The notes beneath the pieces are model-generated. The model saw nothing but the letters and a program-made list of their open reading frames with translations, did no database searches and was not told the origin of the DNA. From Bradyrhizobium glycinis (lineage in GTDB: Bacteria > Pseudomonadota > Alphaproteobacteria > Rhizobiales > Xanthobacteraceae): a stretch of 64,000 nt of DNA. This document shows positions 47,136 to 56,152 of this stretch, piece after piece (the stretch's first letter is position 1; each line of letters starts with the position of its first letter). Where the stretch lies: NCBI RefSeq assembly GCF_016031655.1, contig NZ_JACCHQ010000018.1, positions 62,001 through 126,000 of the forward strand, given 5' to 3'. The translations under genes were made by a program, and so were the position numbers.

Positions 47136-47669
47136 ATGGCTAGGCTGCCCCAGCACGCGGTAGGGCCCGGCACCTCATCGCAGGGATTAGACGTGGGCCA
47201 CAACGCAACAGCTATCGGCTCGCCCTCCTCGCAAGTCGATATGGAAATCGGCCTTGCTCATGCAAATGGGGGCACGAAACGGGCGTCGTGGCGAGACGCG
47301 CCCGCGCAGAATCTGCCAATTGAAGGCGCGAGCGAAGCCGCTCTCGAGGTCAATTCCATAGACGCTGTCTCGGGCGTTGCTCTGTTCGAGATGGGTGCCG
47401 GGGCAAATGAAATCGACCCACGAGCAGTACTGGCTTCGCTTTACGGATCCAATCTCTCGCACGGACTACTCGCGTTCGTCATCCCACGTCTTCGTCATCC
47501 GGACGTGCTGCGCGCGGACAAGCATGGTGTTCTTCTGGAACGCTTAACCCAGACGTTGGAGACGACGCCAGACGACAAGACAGCCCGTGAGTGTCTGGCA
47601 ATCCTGCAGCAGGAGCTGCGTCGACTCCTTCTGCTTCGGCAAAACCAAAACAGCATAATCAAGGGCTAA
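47136..47669 (+). CDS. Conserved type III cluster protein of unknown role
   Basis: A 177-residue protein between sctD and a small TPR protein. The first 90 residues are low-complexity and Gly/Ala/Ser-rich. The second half is helical (RAVLASLYGSNLSHGLLAFV; ARECLAILQQELRRLLLLRQ). I do not recognise a named family. Its position inside the tts-box operon, three bases before the next gene, suggests a part of the apparatus or a chaperone. AAAGAAGGAG precedes ATG 47136. Confidence 0.6.
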   Translation: MARLPQHAVGPGTSSQGLDVGHNATAIGSPSSQVDMEIGLAHANGGTKRASWRDAPAQNLPIEGASEAALEVNSIDAVSGVALFEMGAGANEIDPRAVLASLYGSNLSHGLLAFVIPRLRHPDVLRADKHGVLLERLTQTLETTPDDKTARECLAILQQELRRLLLLRQNQNSIIKG

Positions 47670-47672
47670 GTC

Positions 47673-48101
47673 ATGGTCGACGCTAAGGGATTGCAGCATG
47701 TCCCCGCCACGCTGTCGCCGGACGCTACCAAATCGGGCGATATCTTGTCGATCTCAGGACCCGAGCGCGACCTGCTCTGCGCCCTCTCCTATGTCCACCT
47801 CGCGTGCGGGCAGAGTGCACAGAGTCTGGCTCTGCTGAGAATCGCAGCGCGCGAGCATTCCCACGACGTCGACCTGCTCCGCATCCTGGCCTACACTCTT
47901 ATCGCGGAGGGCCTTGGCGATGAAGCGCTTGATGTGCTGGATCGACTGGACGCCCTCGACGTGCACCCGTCCTCGCGCGTACCTATGACGCTCTTGCGTA
48001 GTCACGCATTGCGGCACGCCGGCCGCATGGCCGAGGCTCGCGATGTTTTCCAGCGCTATGTGTCATTGCGCGCGAGTACAGCCTTCATCAAACAGCAATA
48101 G
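47673..48101 (+). CDS. Small TPR-like type III accessory protein
   Basis: A 142-residue, alanine- and leucine-rich protein with helix-turn-helix repeats of the tetratricopeptide kind (LLCALSYVHLACGQSAQSLA; RILAYTLIAEGLGDEALDVL; LLRSHALRHAGRMAEARDVF). Small TPR proteins of this sort act as chaperones for needle or rod subunits in many secretion systems. It lies three bases after the preceding gene and nine before rhcV. Function inferred from repeats and place. Confidence 0.65.
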   Translation: MVDAKGLQHVPATLSPDATKSGDILSISGPERDLLCALSYVHLACGQSAQSLALLRIAAREHSHDVDLLRILAYTLIAEGLGDEALDVLDRLDALDVHPSSRVPMTLLRSHALRHAGRMAEARDVFQRYVSLRASTAFIKQQ

Positions 48102-48110
48102 GGAACTTTC

Positions 48111-50228
48111 ATGGCCAACGCTTTGCGTAACTTGGTCGTGCGCGCGCCGGCCCACCCGGACTTCATGGTCGCCTTGATGCTGCTTCTGGCGATCGGCATG
48201 ATGATAATGCCGATCCCGATCATTGTCATCGACATGCTGATCGGCTTCAATCTCGGGTTTGCTATATTGCTGCTGATGGTTGCCCTTTATCTCAGCACGC
48301 CGCTCGATTTTTCGTCCTTGCCAGGCGTCATCCTGATCTCGACGGTATTTCGTCTGGCGCTGACTATTGCAACAACGCGATTGATTCTTGCTGAGGGCGA
48401 CGCCGGCAGCATCATCCACACCTTCGGCGATTTTGTCATATCGGGGAATATCGCCGTCGGAATTGTCATATTCCTGATCGTGACCATGGTTCAGTTCATG
48501 GTTCTCGCCAAAGGTGCCGAGCGGGTCGCAGAGGTGTCGGCCCGTTTCACACTCGACGCGCTGCCGGGCAAGCAGATGGCAATAGACGCGGAATTGCGCA
48601 ACAACCATATCGATCAACACGAAGCACGTCGCCGGCGCGCCGCGCTGGAGCAAGAGAGCCAACTTCATGGCGCCATGGATGGCGCGATGAAGTTCGTGAA
48701 GGGCGACGCGATCGCCGGACTGATCGTCATTTGCATTAATATGCTGGGCGGCATCAGCATCGGCCTGCTTTCTAAGGGTATGTCGCTCGATGAAGCGCTG
48801 CATCAATACACCCTCCTCACGATAGGTGATGCACTCATTTCACAGATACCTGCGTTACTGCTGTCAATTACGGCCGCAACCATCGTCACGCGTGTGAACG
48901 GGCCTTCCAAGCTCAAGCTGGGCGCCGATATCGTTCACCAACTTACAGCGAGCACACAGGCGCTTAGGTTGGCCGCCTGCGTTTTGGTATTCATGGGACT
49001 AGTTCCAGGCTTCCCTTTGCCGCCTTTCGTCGTCCTGGCTGTTCTTTTTGCGGCGGCAAGCTATGTCAAGGTCGGCACGAAAGCTGACAAGACTACCGTC
49101 AAGAGAGGCGCTGACCACGTTGCTTCCGCGCCGGCTCCTGCGCCGGCTCAGAAGCAAGCCGTGCATGCGGAAGCACTTCCGATCGCTCTATTTCTCGCAC
49201 CGGACCTGACGCATTCGATCGACAAAGACGAGTTGGAACAGTGCATTGCGCGTGTTTCTACACTGGTATCGGCGGATCTTGGCATCACCGTTCCACGCAT
49301 CCCGGCCCAGATCGGCCAGAACTTGTCCAGGTCGCAATTCAGGGTTGATGTCGACAGTGTGCCAGTTGAACGTGATGTGATCGATCCCACGCAACTGGCG
49401 CTCAATGACGATTTGGCGAATATCGAACTGAGCGGCATCCCTTTTCGGCAAGATCCGGAGACGAATCGGGTCTGGATTGAAGAACGGCATGCAGCCGCTC
49501 TCAAAGCGGCCGGAATAGGATATCACCGGCCGAGCGAGATTCTGGCCTTGCGTCTCCATTCCACCCTGACACGCTATGCACAGCGCCTGGTCGGCATCCA
49601 GGAAACCCGCCAATTGCTCGCCCGGATGGAGCAGGAATACCCGGACCTGGTGAAGGAGGTTCTGCGTACGGCCACCGTCCCTCGGATCGCCGAGGTCCTG
49701 CGGCGTCTGCTCGATGAGGGCATTCCCATCCGCAACACCCGCTTGCTCCTGGAGGCGCTGGCAGAGTGGAGCGAACGCGAGCAAAACGCCGTCCTGCTGA
49801 CTGAATATGTTCGTGCTACTCTGAAGCGACAGATCTGCTTCCGCTACGCTAACGCGCATCGTGTTGTCGCCGCCTTTATCATCGAGCGCGAGAGCGAAGA
49901 CATTGTGCGCGGCGCGGTGCGCGAAACTGCTGTCGGCCCATACCTGGTTTTAGATGAATGGCAGAGCGAGAAGCTGCTTGCACAGTTCCGTCACATCCAC
50001 TCGACCATCGCGCAAAGCAAGAGCCAGCCTGTCATTCTTGGATCGATGGACATCCGACGTTTCGTGCGTGGCTTTCTCACCCGCAACGGAATCGACCTAC
50101 CTGTTCTATCCTATCAAGACCTCGCTGCCGATTTTACGGTTCAACCGATTGGGTCCATTAAGCTTCCAGCTTCGAAGGACAGGGTCCCTGCACCGGAACG
50201 GGGCGGCCTCCTTCCCGCTGCGAGTTAG
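48111..50228 (+). CDS. rhcV: Type III export gate protein
   Basis: A 705-residue SctV/FlhA-family protein. The N-terminal half has about eight membrane segments and the FHIPEP-type signature region (ARFTLDALPGKQMAIDAEL). The cytoplasmic half carries the export-gate subdomains with the segment LRRLLDEGIPIRNTRLLLEA. It forms the nonameric export gate above the ATPase. Full length for the family. Confidence 0.95.
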   Translation: MANALRNLVVRAPAHPDFMVALMLLLAIGMMIMPIPIIVIDMLIGFNLGFAILLLMVALYLSTPLDFSSLPGVILISTVFRLALTIATTRLILAEGDAGSIIHTFGDFVISGNIAVGIVIFLIVTMVQFMVLAKGAERVAEVSARFTLDALPGKQMAIDAELRNNHIDQHEARRRRAALEQESQLHGAMDGAMKFVKGDAIAGLIVICINMLGGISIGLLSKGMSLDEALHQYTLLTIGDALISQIPALLLSITAATIVTRVNGPSKLKLGADIVHQLTASTQALRLAACVLVFMGLVPGFPLPPFVVLAVLFAAASYVKVGTKADKTTVKRGADHVASAPAPAPAQKQAVHAEALPIALFLAPDLTHSIDKDELEQCIARVSTLVSADLGITVPRIPAQIGQNLSRSQFRVDVDSVPVERDVIDPTQLALNDDLANIELSGIPFRQDPETNRVWIEERHAAALKAAGIGYHRPSEILALRLHSTLTRYAQRLVGIQETRQLLARMEQEYPDLVKEVLRTATVPRIAEVLRRLLDEGIPIRNTRLLLEALAEWSEREQNAVLLTEYVRATLKRQICFRYANAHRVVAAFIIERESEDIVRGAVRETAVGPYLVLDEWQSEKLLAQFRHIHSTIAQSKSQPVILGSMDIRRFVRGFLTRNGIDLPVLSYQDLAADFTVQPIGSIKLPASKDRVPAPERGGLLPAAS

Positions 50229-50257
50229 CAGTGTACACGCTCGCCATGAGATAGTCT

Positions 50258-50848
50258 ATGAACTCAAATGAGATCCGGGGCCGAAGGTGCTTGTGCTCCA
50301 TTCTTCCAAGGGCCTGGCCAGCTCTACTCGCACTCCTCGCCGTGGTGCCGCTCGCGGGCTGTGCTAGCTCGAATAGATCGGGTGTTTCACCGGAGCAGGC
50401 GTCCACATCAAACCTCGCAGACAGCAAGGAGATCGATCCTGCCGTGCGCGAGCGCATTTCGCACGCGCTCGGCCGGGATCCTGACGATGACGCTCTGCGC
50501 GATGCACTGAAGCAGCGGCCGAACAACATCGACGATGCGATTCCTCTTGCACGAGCCCTGCTGGCACGCAACTGTCCGAACGATGCGCTCGAGGTGCTCG
50601 AAGGCGTGCTGATGGCGGCCCCCGGCGACCTGCGCGCATTGAATGCCAAAGCAGTTGTTCTCGATCACGAGGGCCGACACCGGGAGGCCCAAGAAATATA
50701 CCGCCAAGCTCTCGCAGCGGACCCCGCAAACCCGATGCTGCGCAATAATTTCAAACTGTCCCTCGCCCTGGAAGGCAAGACAGAGGCCCGCGGCGCTGAC
50801 CCAACATCGCAGACGGACCGACGGCACGCTTTGGCTCGTTCAAAGTAG
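50258..50848 (+). CDS. TPR lipoprotein, y4yS-like (TadD family)
   Basis: A 196-residue protein with a lipoprotein signal (LLALLAVVPLAGCASSN, lipobox LAGC) followed by two or three tetratricopeptide repeats (ALEVLEGVLMAAPGDLRALN; AQEIYRQALAADPANPMLRN). Proteins of this type follow rhcV in rhizobial clusters (y4yS in NGR234) and resemble TadD of tight-adherence pili. Likely anchored in the outer membrane to help secretin assembly. Last gene of the operon. Confidence 0.8.
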   Translation: MNSNEIRGRRCLCSILPRAWPALLALLAVVPLAGCASSNRSGVSPEQASTSNLADSKEIDPAVRERISHALGRDPDDDALRDALKQRPNNIDDAIPLARALLARNCPNDALEVLEGVLMAAPGDLRALNAKAVVLDHEGRHREAQEIYRQALAADPANPMLRNNFKLSLALEGKTEARGADPTSQTDRRHALARSK

Positions 50849-51203
50849 CGCGGTGACCGAGAGCGGACCGAAATCCCGAAGTCTAGATGGTTAGCTGTTA
50901 GCTTGCCAACTGCTAGGCTCACTATGTCGGCGGAACCTCAACGGGCGCAGATCCCCGCGACCACATGCGTCGACACAAGTACGACCTATCATGTTTCAGC
51001 GGACCACTCGATCCAATGCCGAACGCGATTCCGAGCCCGATGAAATAAAAATGAGCGATACTAAATGACCCGTACCCCTCCGCGGACGGCCAAAGGCTTC
51101 GCGGATGTATTCTCTACTTTGAATTCGGCGCCCTCGAGTTCCTCCTCTGATCCATTCCGATCGCGGTCCACACGTGCTGATTGATGAGCCGCCGGCTGCA
51201 CAA

Positions 51204-51371
51204 TCAAGCAGAACGTGCAGCAGAACAATTGAAGTATCTCTCGAGCTCCGCAACCGCGCGCTCTTCCCAATCTGCAGCTTGCGCCAGCAATGAGTCTCCT
51301 CGACTTGGCCGAAATGCCGCGGTTTGGCCGCACAGCGAAGCTATCGCGCGATACCGACGCACCTTTTCCAT
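51204..51371 (-). CDS. Small conserved bradyrhizobial protein
   Basis: A 55-residue protein (MEKVRRYRAIASLCGQTAAF ... WEERAVAELERYF) of a type I recall as frequent in Bradyrhizobium genomes. It is charged and helical, with no known function. ATG 51371 is chosen because homology begins there; the longer frame upstream looks non-coding. Confidence 0.5.
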   Translation of the reverse strand: MEKVRRYRAIASLCGQTAAFRPSRGDSLLAQAADWEERAVAELERYFNCSAARSA

Positions 51372-52536
51372 CACGGCTATCCCGGTCACGTGTGAATCTC
51401 CTCGCCTGCTATCCCCGGGCAAGAACTTACTCGAAACGTTAGCGGTCGCAGGCCGACGGCGGGATTGGTTGGCAGAACGTTGCGGATGGCGGCGACCGAT
51501 AATGATATCTCCAGGAAGAACACATCCACGCCAAACCCGCCTCGTCGCTTGCCATATCTGGCGCTTCTGCACCCCGTTGGCTTCGCTTATGTTCAGGTAG
51601 CGAAGTCGAGAGATAGCTAACGGGAGCAAGGCAGCAAGCCCGATCGGACGATCGTGATCTGGCGTGTCTTTCAAACCCTTAACACGAGCGACCCGTATAT
51701 TGGTGATTTGAGACACGGAGCGCGGTGCTTTGCCGATATCCCTTTGCCTTCACGAGCAGCGACGGCACGCGGGCCTGGGCTTCTCCCTTCTGATCGCTAC
51801 TGCGACTGAACAGTTGTCGACCTCCCCGATCAACAACCCAAATGTTGCTTAGCGACAGATCTTGTGAATCGCGCGCCTCTCGGCGGGAGGCAGGGCCTCG
51901 CATACGGGTTTCCGCGTCTCTTCGGTCGCTCGGCTTGGTTGACGTTGGCTGCGCGCTTGCGCGGCGGGAGCGCAAAAGGGAATAGTACGAGAATGAAGCG
52001 ATTCAAACGGCGGCCAGACAGAGATGCTCATCGATATTCGTCGGAAGCTGTATGCGCGGAACCGCCGAAACGTAGACGGCCACAGCAGCGATCCTAATAT
52101 TTGCGATCTACCGGACGCAGATGACCCTTCCCCGATTGGTACCAGGGCGTCCCGATAACACGCGTTGCGCCAACTACATGCTCGAAAACGTGTGACAATT
52201 CCACACAACGATAGGCGGCGTCGTGGATCTGCTGACACTATCGTGCCTGTCAGCAATGGCTATCCCTCCAGAACGACGCTCGAGGGGTCAGGTGAGGTCG
52301 TCTTCACCGGCGACTAGCCATGCCAGGGTATTCCCGGTTTTGCGGCCGCGTGCAGCACGAAACGCAACGGCCAATTCGAGGCGACGCTTGAGCCAGCCGA
52401 AAGGTCTCTGGCCATCAGCCTCCCAAAACAAGGAGGCGACGAGATCTCTTGCTTGTTTGTAGCATCTACCGAGCGACGTACGGACGGCCGACGGTTTGCG
52501 GGGCCGCTCGCGCATTTGGCGACTAAGGGCATTCGG
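51372..52536. other. Intergenic, nothing recognised
   Basis: More than 1.1 kb without a supportable gene. Several open frames overlap one another on both strands and carry no motif. Confidence 0.35.
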
Positions 52537-53247
52537 ATGATCACGCCGATTCGACGAAAGTGGAGTCCAAAAGAATTATTCAATGCTCTTACGCCAGAAA
52601 TGTTCACTGCTGAGCCGTCGGCTATCCGCGCACGTTGGGACAAATTGTGGCCTGATCTATACACAGAATATGACGCCCGGTATTTGAAACAGGAAGTAGT
52701 GACGCGGATATTATCGCTTCCGATGAAGCTGCGCCATTCTTTGACGCTTGGGCAATTGACGAAGAGCGCCACACCGAGGGATTCATCCGGATCATTGAAC
52801 TTGTCGCGAATGGGTCCGAAAGTGACCTTCGGGAGCGATTGGAAGCTCGATCGCATGATTTTGGTCCAATCGTCGAATATCTGAAGGACGAATTCTCCCT
52901 AATGGTTATTGATAGCATTTGATGAGATGTGCACTTGCCGCGCCTATGCAGCAGAAAGGCACTTTTATGTCACCCTTGGGCACAACACCTTCCATCATTG
53001 GCTGCGGGAGGTAATTGCGGACGAGGCGGTCCATTCGATGAACGCTGTTAACGTCATCCGCGCTCGCTATCGCGACCGCATTGGCCAAGTCGGCACCATT
53101 CTGGATAACCTAATCCGCTCGACCGATAATCTACGCTATTGTGGCACCTTCGTCCTGGACTACTTCGGCACAACGTACTCCAAGGAGCTGCTCGCCGACT
53201 CCCGCCTCGCAATCATGAGAAATATTGCCAAGCCGCTCATTGTGTAG
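52537..53247 (+). pseudogene. Frameshifted ferritin-like diiron protein
   Basis: Three consecutive frames give one protein: an N-terminal part (MITPIRRKWSPKELFNALTP), a middle with the diiron motif AWAIDEERHTEGFIRIIELV, and a C-terminal part with a second helix (CRAYAAERHFYV) and the metal-ligand motif REVIADEAVHSMNAV. The E...DEERH and E...DEAVH pairs are typical of ferritin-like diiron oxygenases or desaturase-like enzymes. The frame changes near 52690 and again near 52915. With two breaks it is a pseudogene unless the sequence has errors. Original function unknown. Confidence 0.6.
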
Positions 53248-54348
53248 AGACAGATGTGTGACAGCGAGACTGCCGAAAGTTGCACCGAGCCTCATATTGA
53301 TGCTCATGCACAAGATTCCCTCGTGTCGATGACGCCAAGTTGGCCTGACGCGTTATGCGCAACGTCGTGTTCTCGACCTGCCAACGGTTCACCTTTGGTG
53401 AGGATATTAAGCGTCGCGCGGATCGTGATTGATCCGATGATTGGTCCGATGATTGGTCCGGTTTTTTGCTCTGCTGTTTGCGAAAACGACCTGCGGCTCC
53501 CCCCCCCGCTCTGTCGAATTTCCCGCCATAAAAGTGGATCAGTATGAAGGGAAAGCGATGTCATAAAGAACTGGAGGTCGGTCACCTGCAAGGTGGCACT
53601 TACCCGCAGCCTCAGACACCACGCCGCGCACTGCGCCAGCGGTCGAGGATAGAACGGATGATAGCACTGGCTTGCACCTTCCTGAAGAGAGTCGCGTCTT
53701 TTCCCCCACGGTCAGATTAGCTCGGCCGCTTCGTTCCATTAAAGGTCCTTCTCGACCGACGCCACGTAGCGTCATCGGCGAAATCTGACCCAAGGCAAAG
53801 ATCGCCGGTTCTGGTCGTTCGTCGACCTCTTCTTGGCGGAAACGTCCCCAACATCGCTTCGTCACCGACGCTGCGCCGTCTGCTGGGGCCCCGCTCCAAA
53901 TTCGATCGTTTTCTCTGTGACACGATAATTCAGCTCCGCGTGAGCAGATGTATCGTTGTTAGTCGCGGCAAATGCGTTCAGCTTTTAGCTCGCAATCTGA
54001 CGCTACGTAAGATTCGGTCGCTTCATGCAAATAGATAGCAGCCGCGCTGCGTCACATAGTTGGTCTATGGCAATACAACGATCGCTCCAGTCAGAGCGGT
54101 ATTTGTTGACCCGCGCATTTCAGTCGCCCGCAAACCTCACGTAGATCACCAGTACGAGTGATTACTCTCATTCTCGGCCAGCATGACCAGACAACCCACT
54201 CGCTTAATGTTGAAAAGGTTCATCGGTCGCAGAGCTCTCATATAGAACGATCACCGCCCCTTCTTTCTGCCATGTTCACAACCAAAGCAGAGGAGCGCCG
54301 ACGCGCACCTTGCGCGCGGCAGTAGCGAGTGTCTCAGGAGATATGCCC
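53248..54348. other. Intergenic; direct repeat near 53430; weak tts-like site near 53976
   Basis: About 1.1 kb without a gene. A short direct repeat (CCGATGATTGGT twice, 53434-53459) is present. At 53976-54000 the sequence TTCAGCTTTTAGCTCGC resembles the first half of a tts box only. Nothing else was seen. Confidence 0.35.
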
Positions 54349-55098
54349 ATGGTGAAGCCGGTTGTAATTGTGGTAGGTGCGGACAAGGGAGGGGTCGGCA
54401 AGACAACCGTATCACGAACGCTGCTGGACTACTTCAGCGTCAACAACGTGCAAACACGCGCGTTCGACACGGAGTCGCCACGAGGAACGCTGAAGCGCTT
54501 TTATCCCGAGATCACCGAGATCGTCGACATGACCACGACGGCGGACCAGATGAAGATCTTCGATACCCTGAACTCAGGGCTGTCAGTCACTATCATCGAT
54601 GCTCGCGCAGGCCTGCTGTCCTCTGCGTTGGCTTCCTTGCGTGACATCGGATTTCTGGACGCGGCACGGTCTGGCCAGATCACATTTGCTGTGTTCCACA
54701 TCCTGGGATCATCTATCGCTTCGCTAGACGAGATCGCCGAAACCGCGACCTTCATGAGTGGCGCCAAGTACTACTTGGTCAAGAACTTCATCAACGACAC
54801 TCAATTCTTTCAGTGGGATCAAGCGACCTATAATACCTATTTTCACCGCATCAAACATGCCACTGAATTGACCATCCCGAAGCTCAACGAGATGGCCTAT
54901 GAACAGGTGGAAGTCGCGTCCGTCCCGTTCGTAGACTTCGTCGCAAACAAGGGACGGAACGGCGAACCTGCGAACAACTCCTTCGTACTTCGCGGCTATG
55001 TCCGGCACTGGCTGGCAAATGTCTGGAGCGAATTTGACCGCATCAACCTGACGGAATTGGCCGGGGCCAAGGCCGCGACCCGGGCCGGCGAGAAGTAG
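54349..55098 (+). CDS. ParA/MinD-like P-loop ATPase
   Basis: A 249-residue protein with a canonical deviant Walker A motif near the start (VVGADKGGVGKTTVSRTLLD) and Walker-B-like TIIDARAGLL. The C-terminal half is less conserved. ATG 54349 is chosen because AGGAG lies eight bases upstream; the longer frame starts too close to it. A paralogue follows 59 bases downstream. Chromosome or plasmid partition genes normally have a parB next to parA, and there is none here, so a partition role is doubtful. Function unknown. Confidence 0.65.
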   Translation: MVKPVVIVVGADKGGVGKTTVSRTLLDYFSVNNVQTRAFDTESPRGTLKRFYPEITEIVDMTTTADQMKIFDTLNSGLSVTIIDARAGLLSSALASLRDIGFLDAARSGQITFAVFHILGSSIASLDEIAETATFMSGAKYYLVKNFINDTQFFQWDQATYNTYFHRIKHATELTIPKLNEMAYEQVEVASVPFVDFVANKGRNGEPANNSFVLRGYVRHWLANVWSEFDRINLTELAGAKAATRAGEK

Positions 55099-55157
55099 CC
55101 GAATAACCGGCGAGCTGGGGTCGGACCCACGTACGCAACGAAATTGATCTGCTGGCT

Positions 55158-55877
55158 ATGTTAGCGACCCCCATCTACATCATCTGCTCTCCTAGCCCGC
55201 AGGTCGGTAAAACACTCGTCGCTCGGGCCATGAGCGAGTTCTTGCTGCTGAAGAACGGCACAGCGCGGTCGTTTGATGTCAACTTGAAAGAGCCGTCATT
55301 GCTCGACTTCCTCCCCCACATCACGGAGACCGCGGATGTGATCGACACCTACGGCAAGATGCAGCTGATGGACCCTCTTATCATTCATGACCGGGTACCC
55401 AAGGTAATCGATCTTGGCTTTCACGCATTCGACGAATTTTTCAAGATGTGCGAGGAGATTGGCTTCCTTAAGGAAGCGGCACGCTGCTATGTCGTCCCTA
55501 CCATCATGTTCATCGCGAGCGCAGACCGGATCTCCTTTCGCGGCTATGAAATGCTGCAACGGCGAATTCCACCGTGGTCGCTGGTCACCGTCCACAACGA
55601 ATTCGTGCTGCGCGGCGGATTACCTGAAGCGATGGATGGCGAGCGGGTAATTCGGATTCCCGCGCTTCCGCTGTTCATCAAAAGATATATAGACCGGCTT
55701 AGCTTTTCCTTCACTGGATATCTGCGCAACGAGAAGGACTGGTCCACCGAGCTCCATCAATGGATCCGGCGGAACTACACCATGTTTCGCGATCTGGATT
55801 CGAGTGTGATGCTGCGAGGATCCTATCGATCGCGGGGGACGGATATCGTTAGCCTACGTTGCACAAGGGCAACTTGA
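55158..55877 (+). CDS. Second ParA-like protein with altered Walker A motif
   Basis: A 239-residue protein resembling the preceding one in layout (nucleotide-binding strand, a TETADVIDTY segment like the ITEIVDMTTT of its neighbour, then EIGFLKEAARCYVVP). Its Walker A reads SPSPQVGKTLVAR: the first lysine of the deviant motif is missing but GKT remains. It may bind ATP weakly or act as a partner of the first ATPase. Weak ribosome site. The pair looks like a duplicated, diverged module. Function unknown. Confidence 0.6.
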   Translation: MLATPIYIICSPSPQVGKTLVARAMSEFLLLKNGTARSFDVNLKEPSLLDFLPHITETADVIDTYGKMQLMDPLIIHDRVPKVIDLGFHAFDEFFKMCEEIGFLKEAARCYVVPTIMFIASADRISFRGYEMLQRRIPPWSLVTVHNEFVLRGGLPEAMDGERVIRIPALPLFIKRYIDRLSFSFTGYLRNEKDWSTELHQWIRRNYTMFRDLDSSVMLRGSYRSRGTDIVSLRCTRAT

Positions 55878-56152
55878 GAATTCGGTCTGCGCGCAATCTA
55901 TTCGCCGGCCTGTAAAGGATCGTTGTCCAATGTTCTCAATGATGTTCGCAAACCAACGCTGGAATTGCGGTATATGCATTTTTGCTGGGATCGTAAGTCT
56001 TTACCGTGATCGTCCGCAGTGGCGGCGCGACCAGCAATCGACGGAGCTGCTTGCCAAGGTTTTTCCAGACACGCCGGTCTCCCAAACGATGAAGGTTGAT
56101 ATTGACCTTGTGAGCGGCTCGGCGGATCGCCAGGCGTTCCGCCGGAGGACGG

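Noticed and set aside
53976..54000. tts-like site upstream of the ParA-like ATPase genes
   Set aside because: Only the first half of the core matches and the distance to the gene is about 350 bases.
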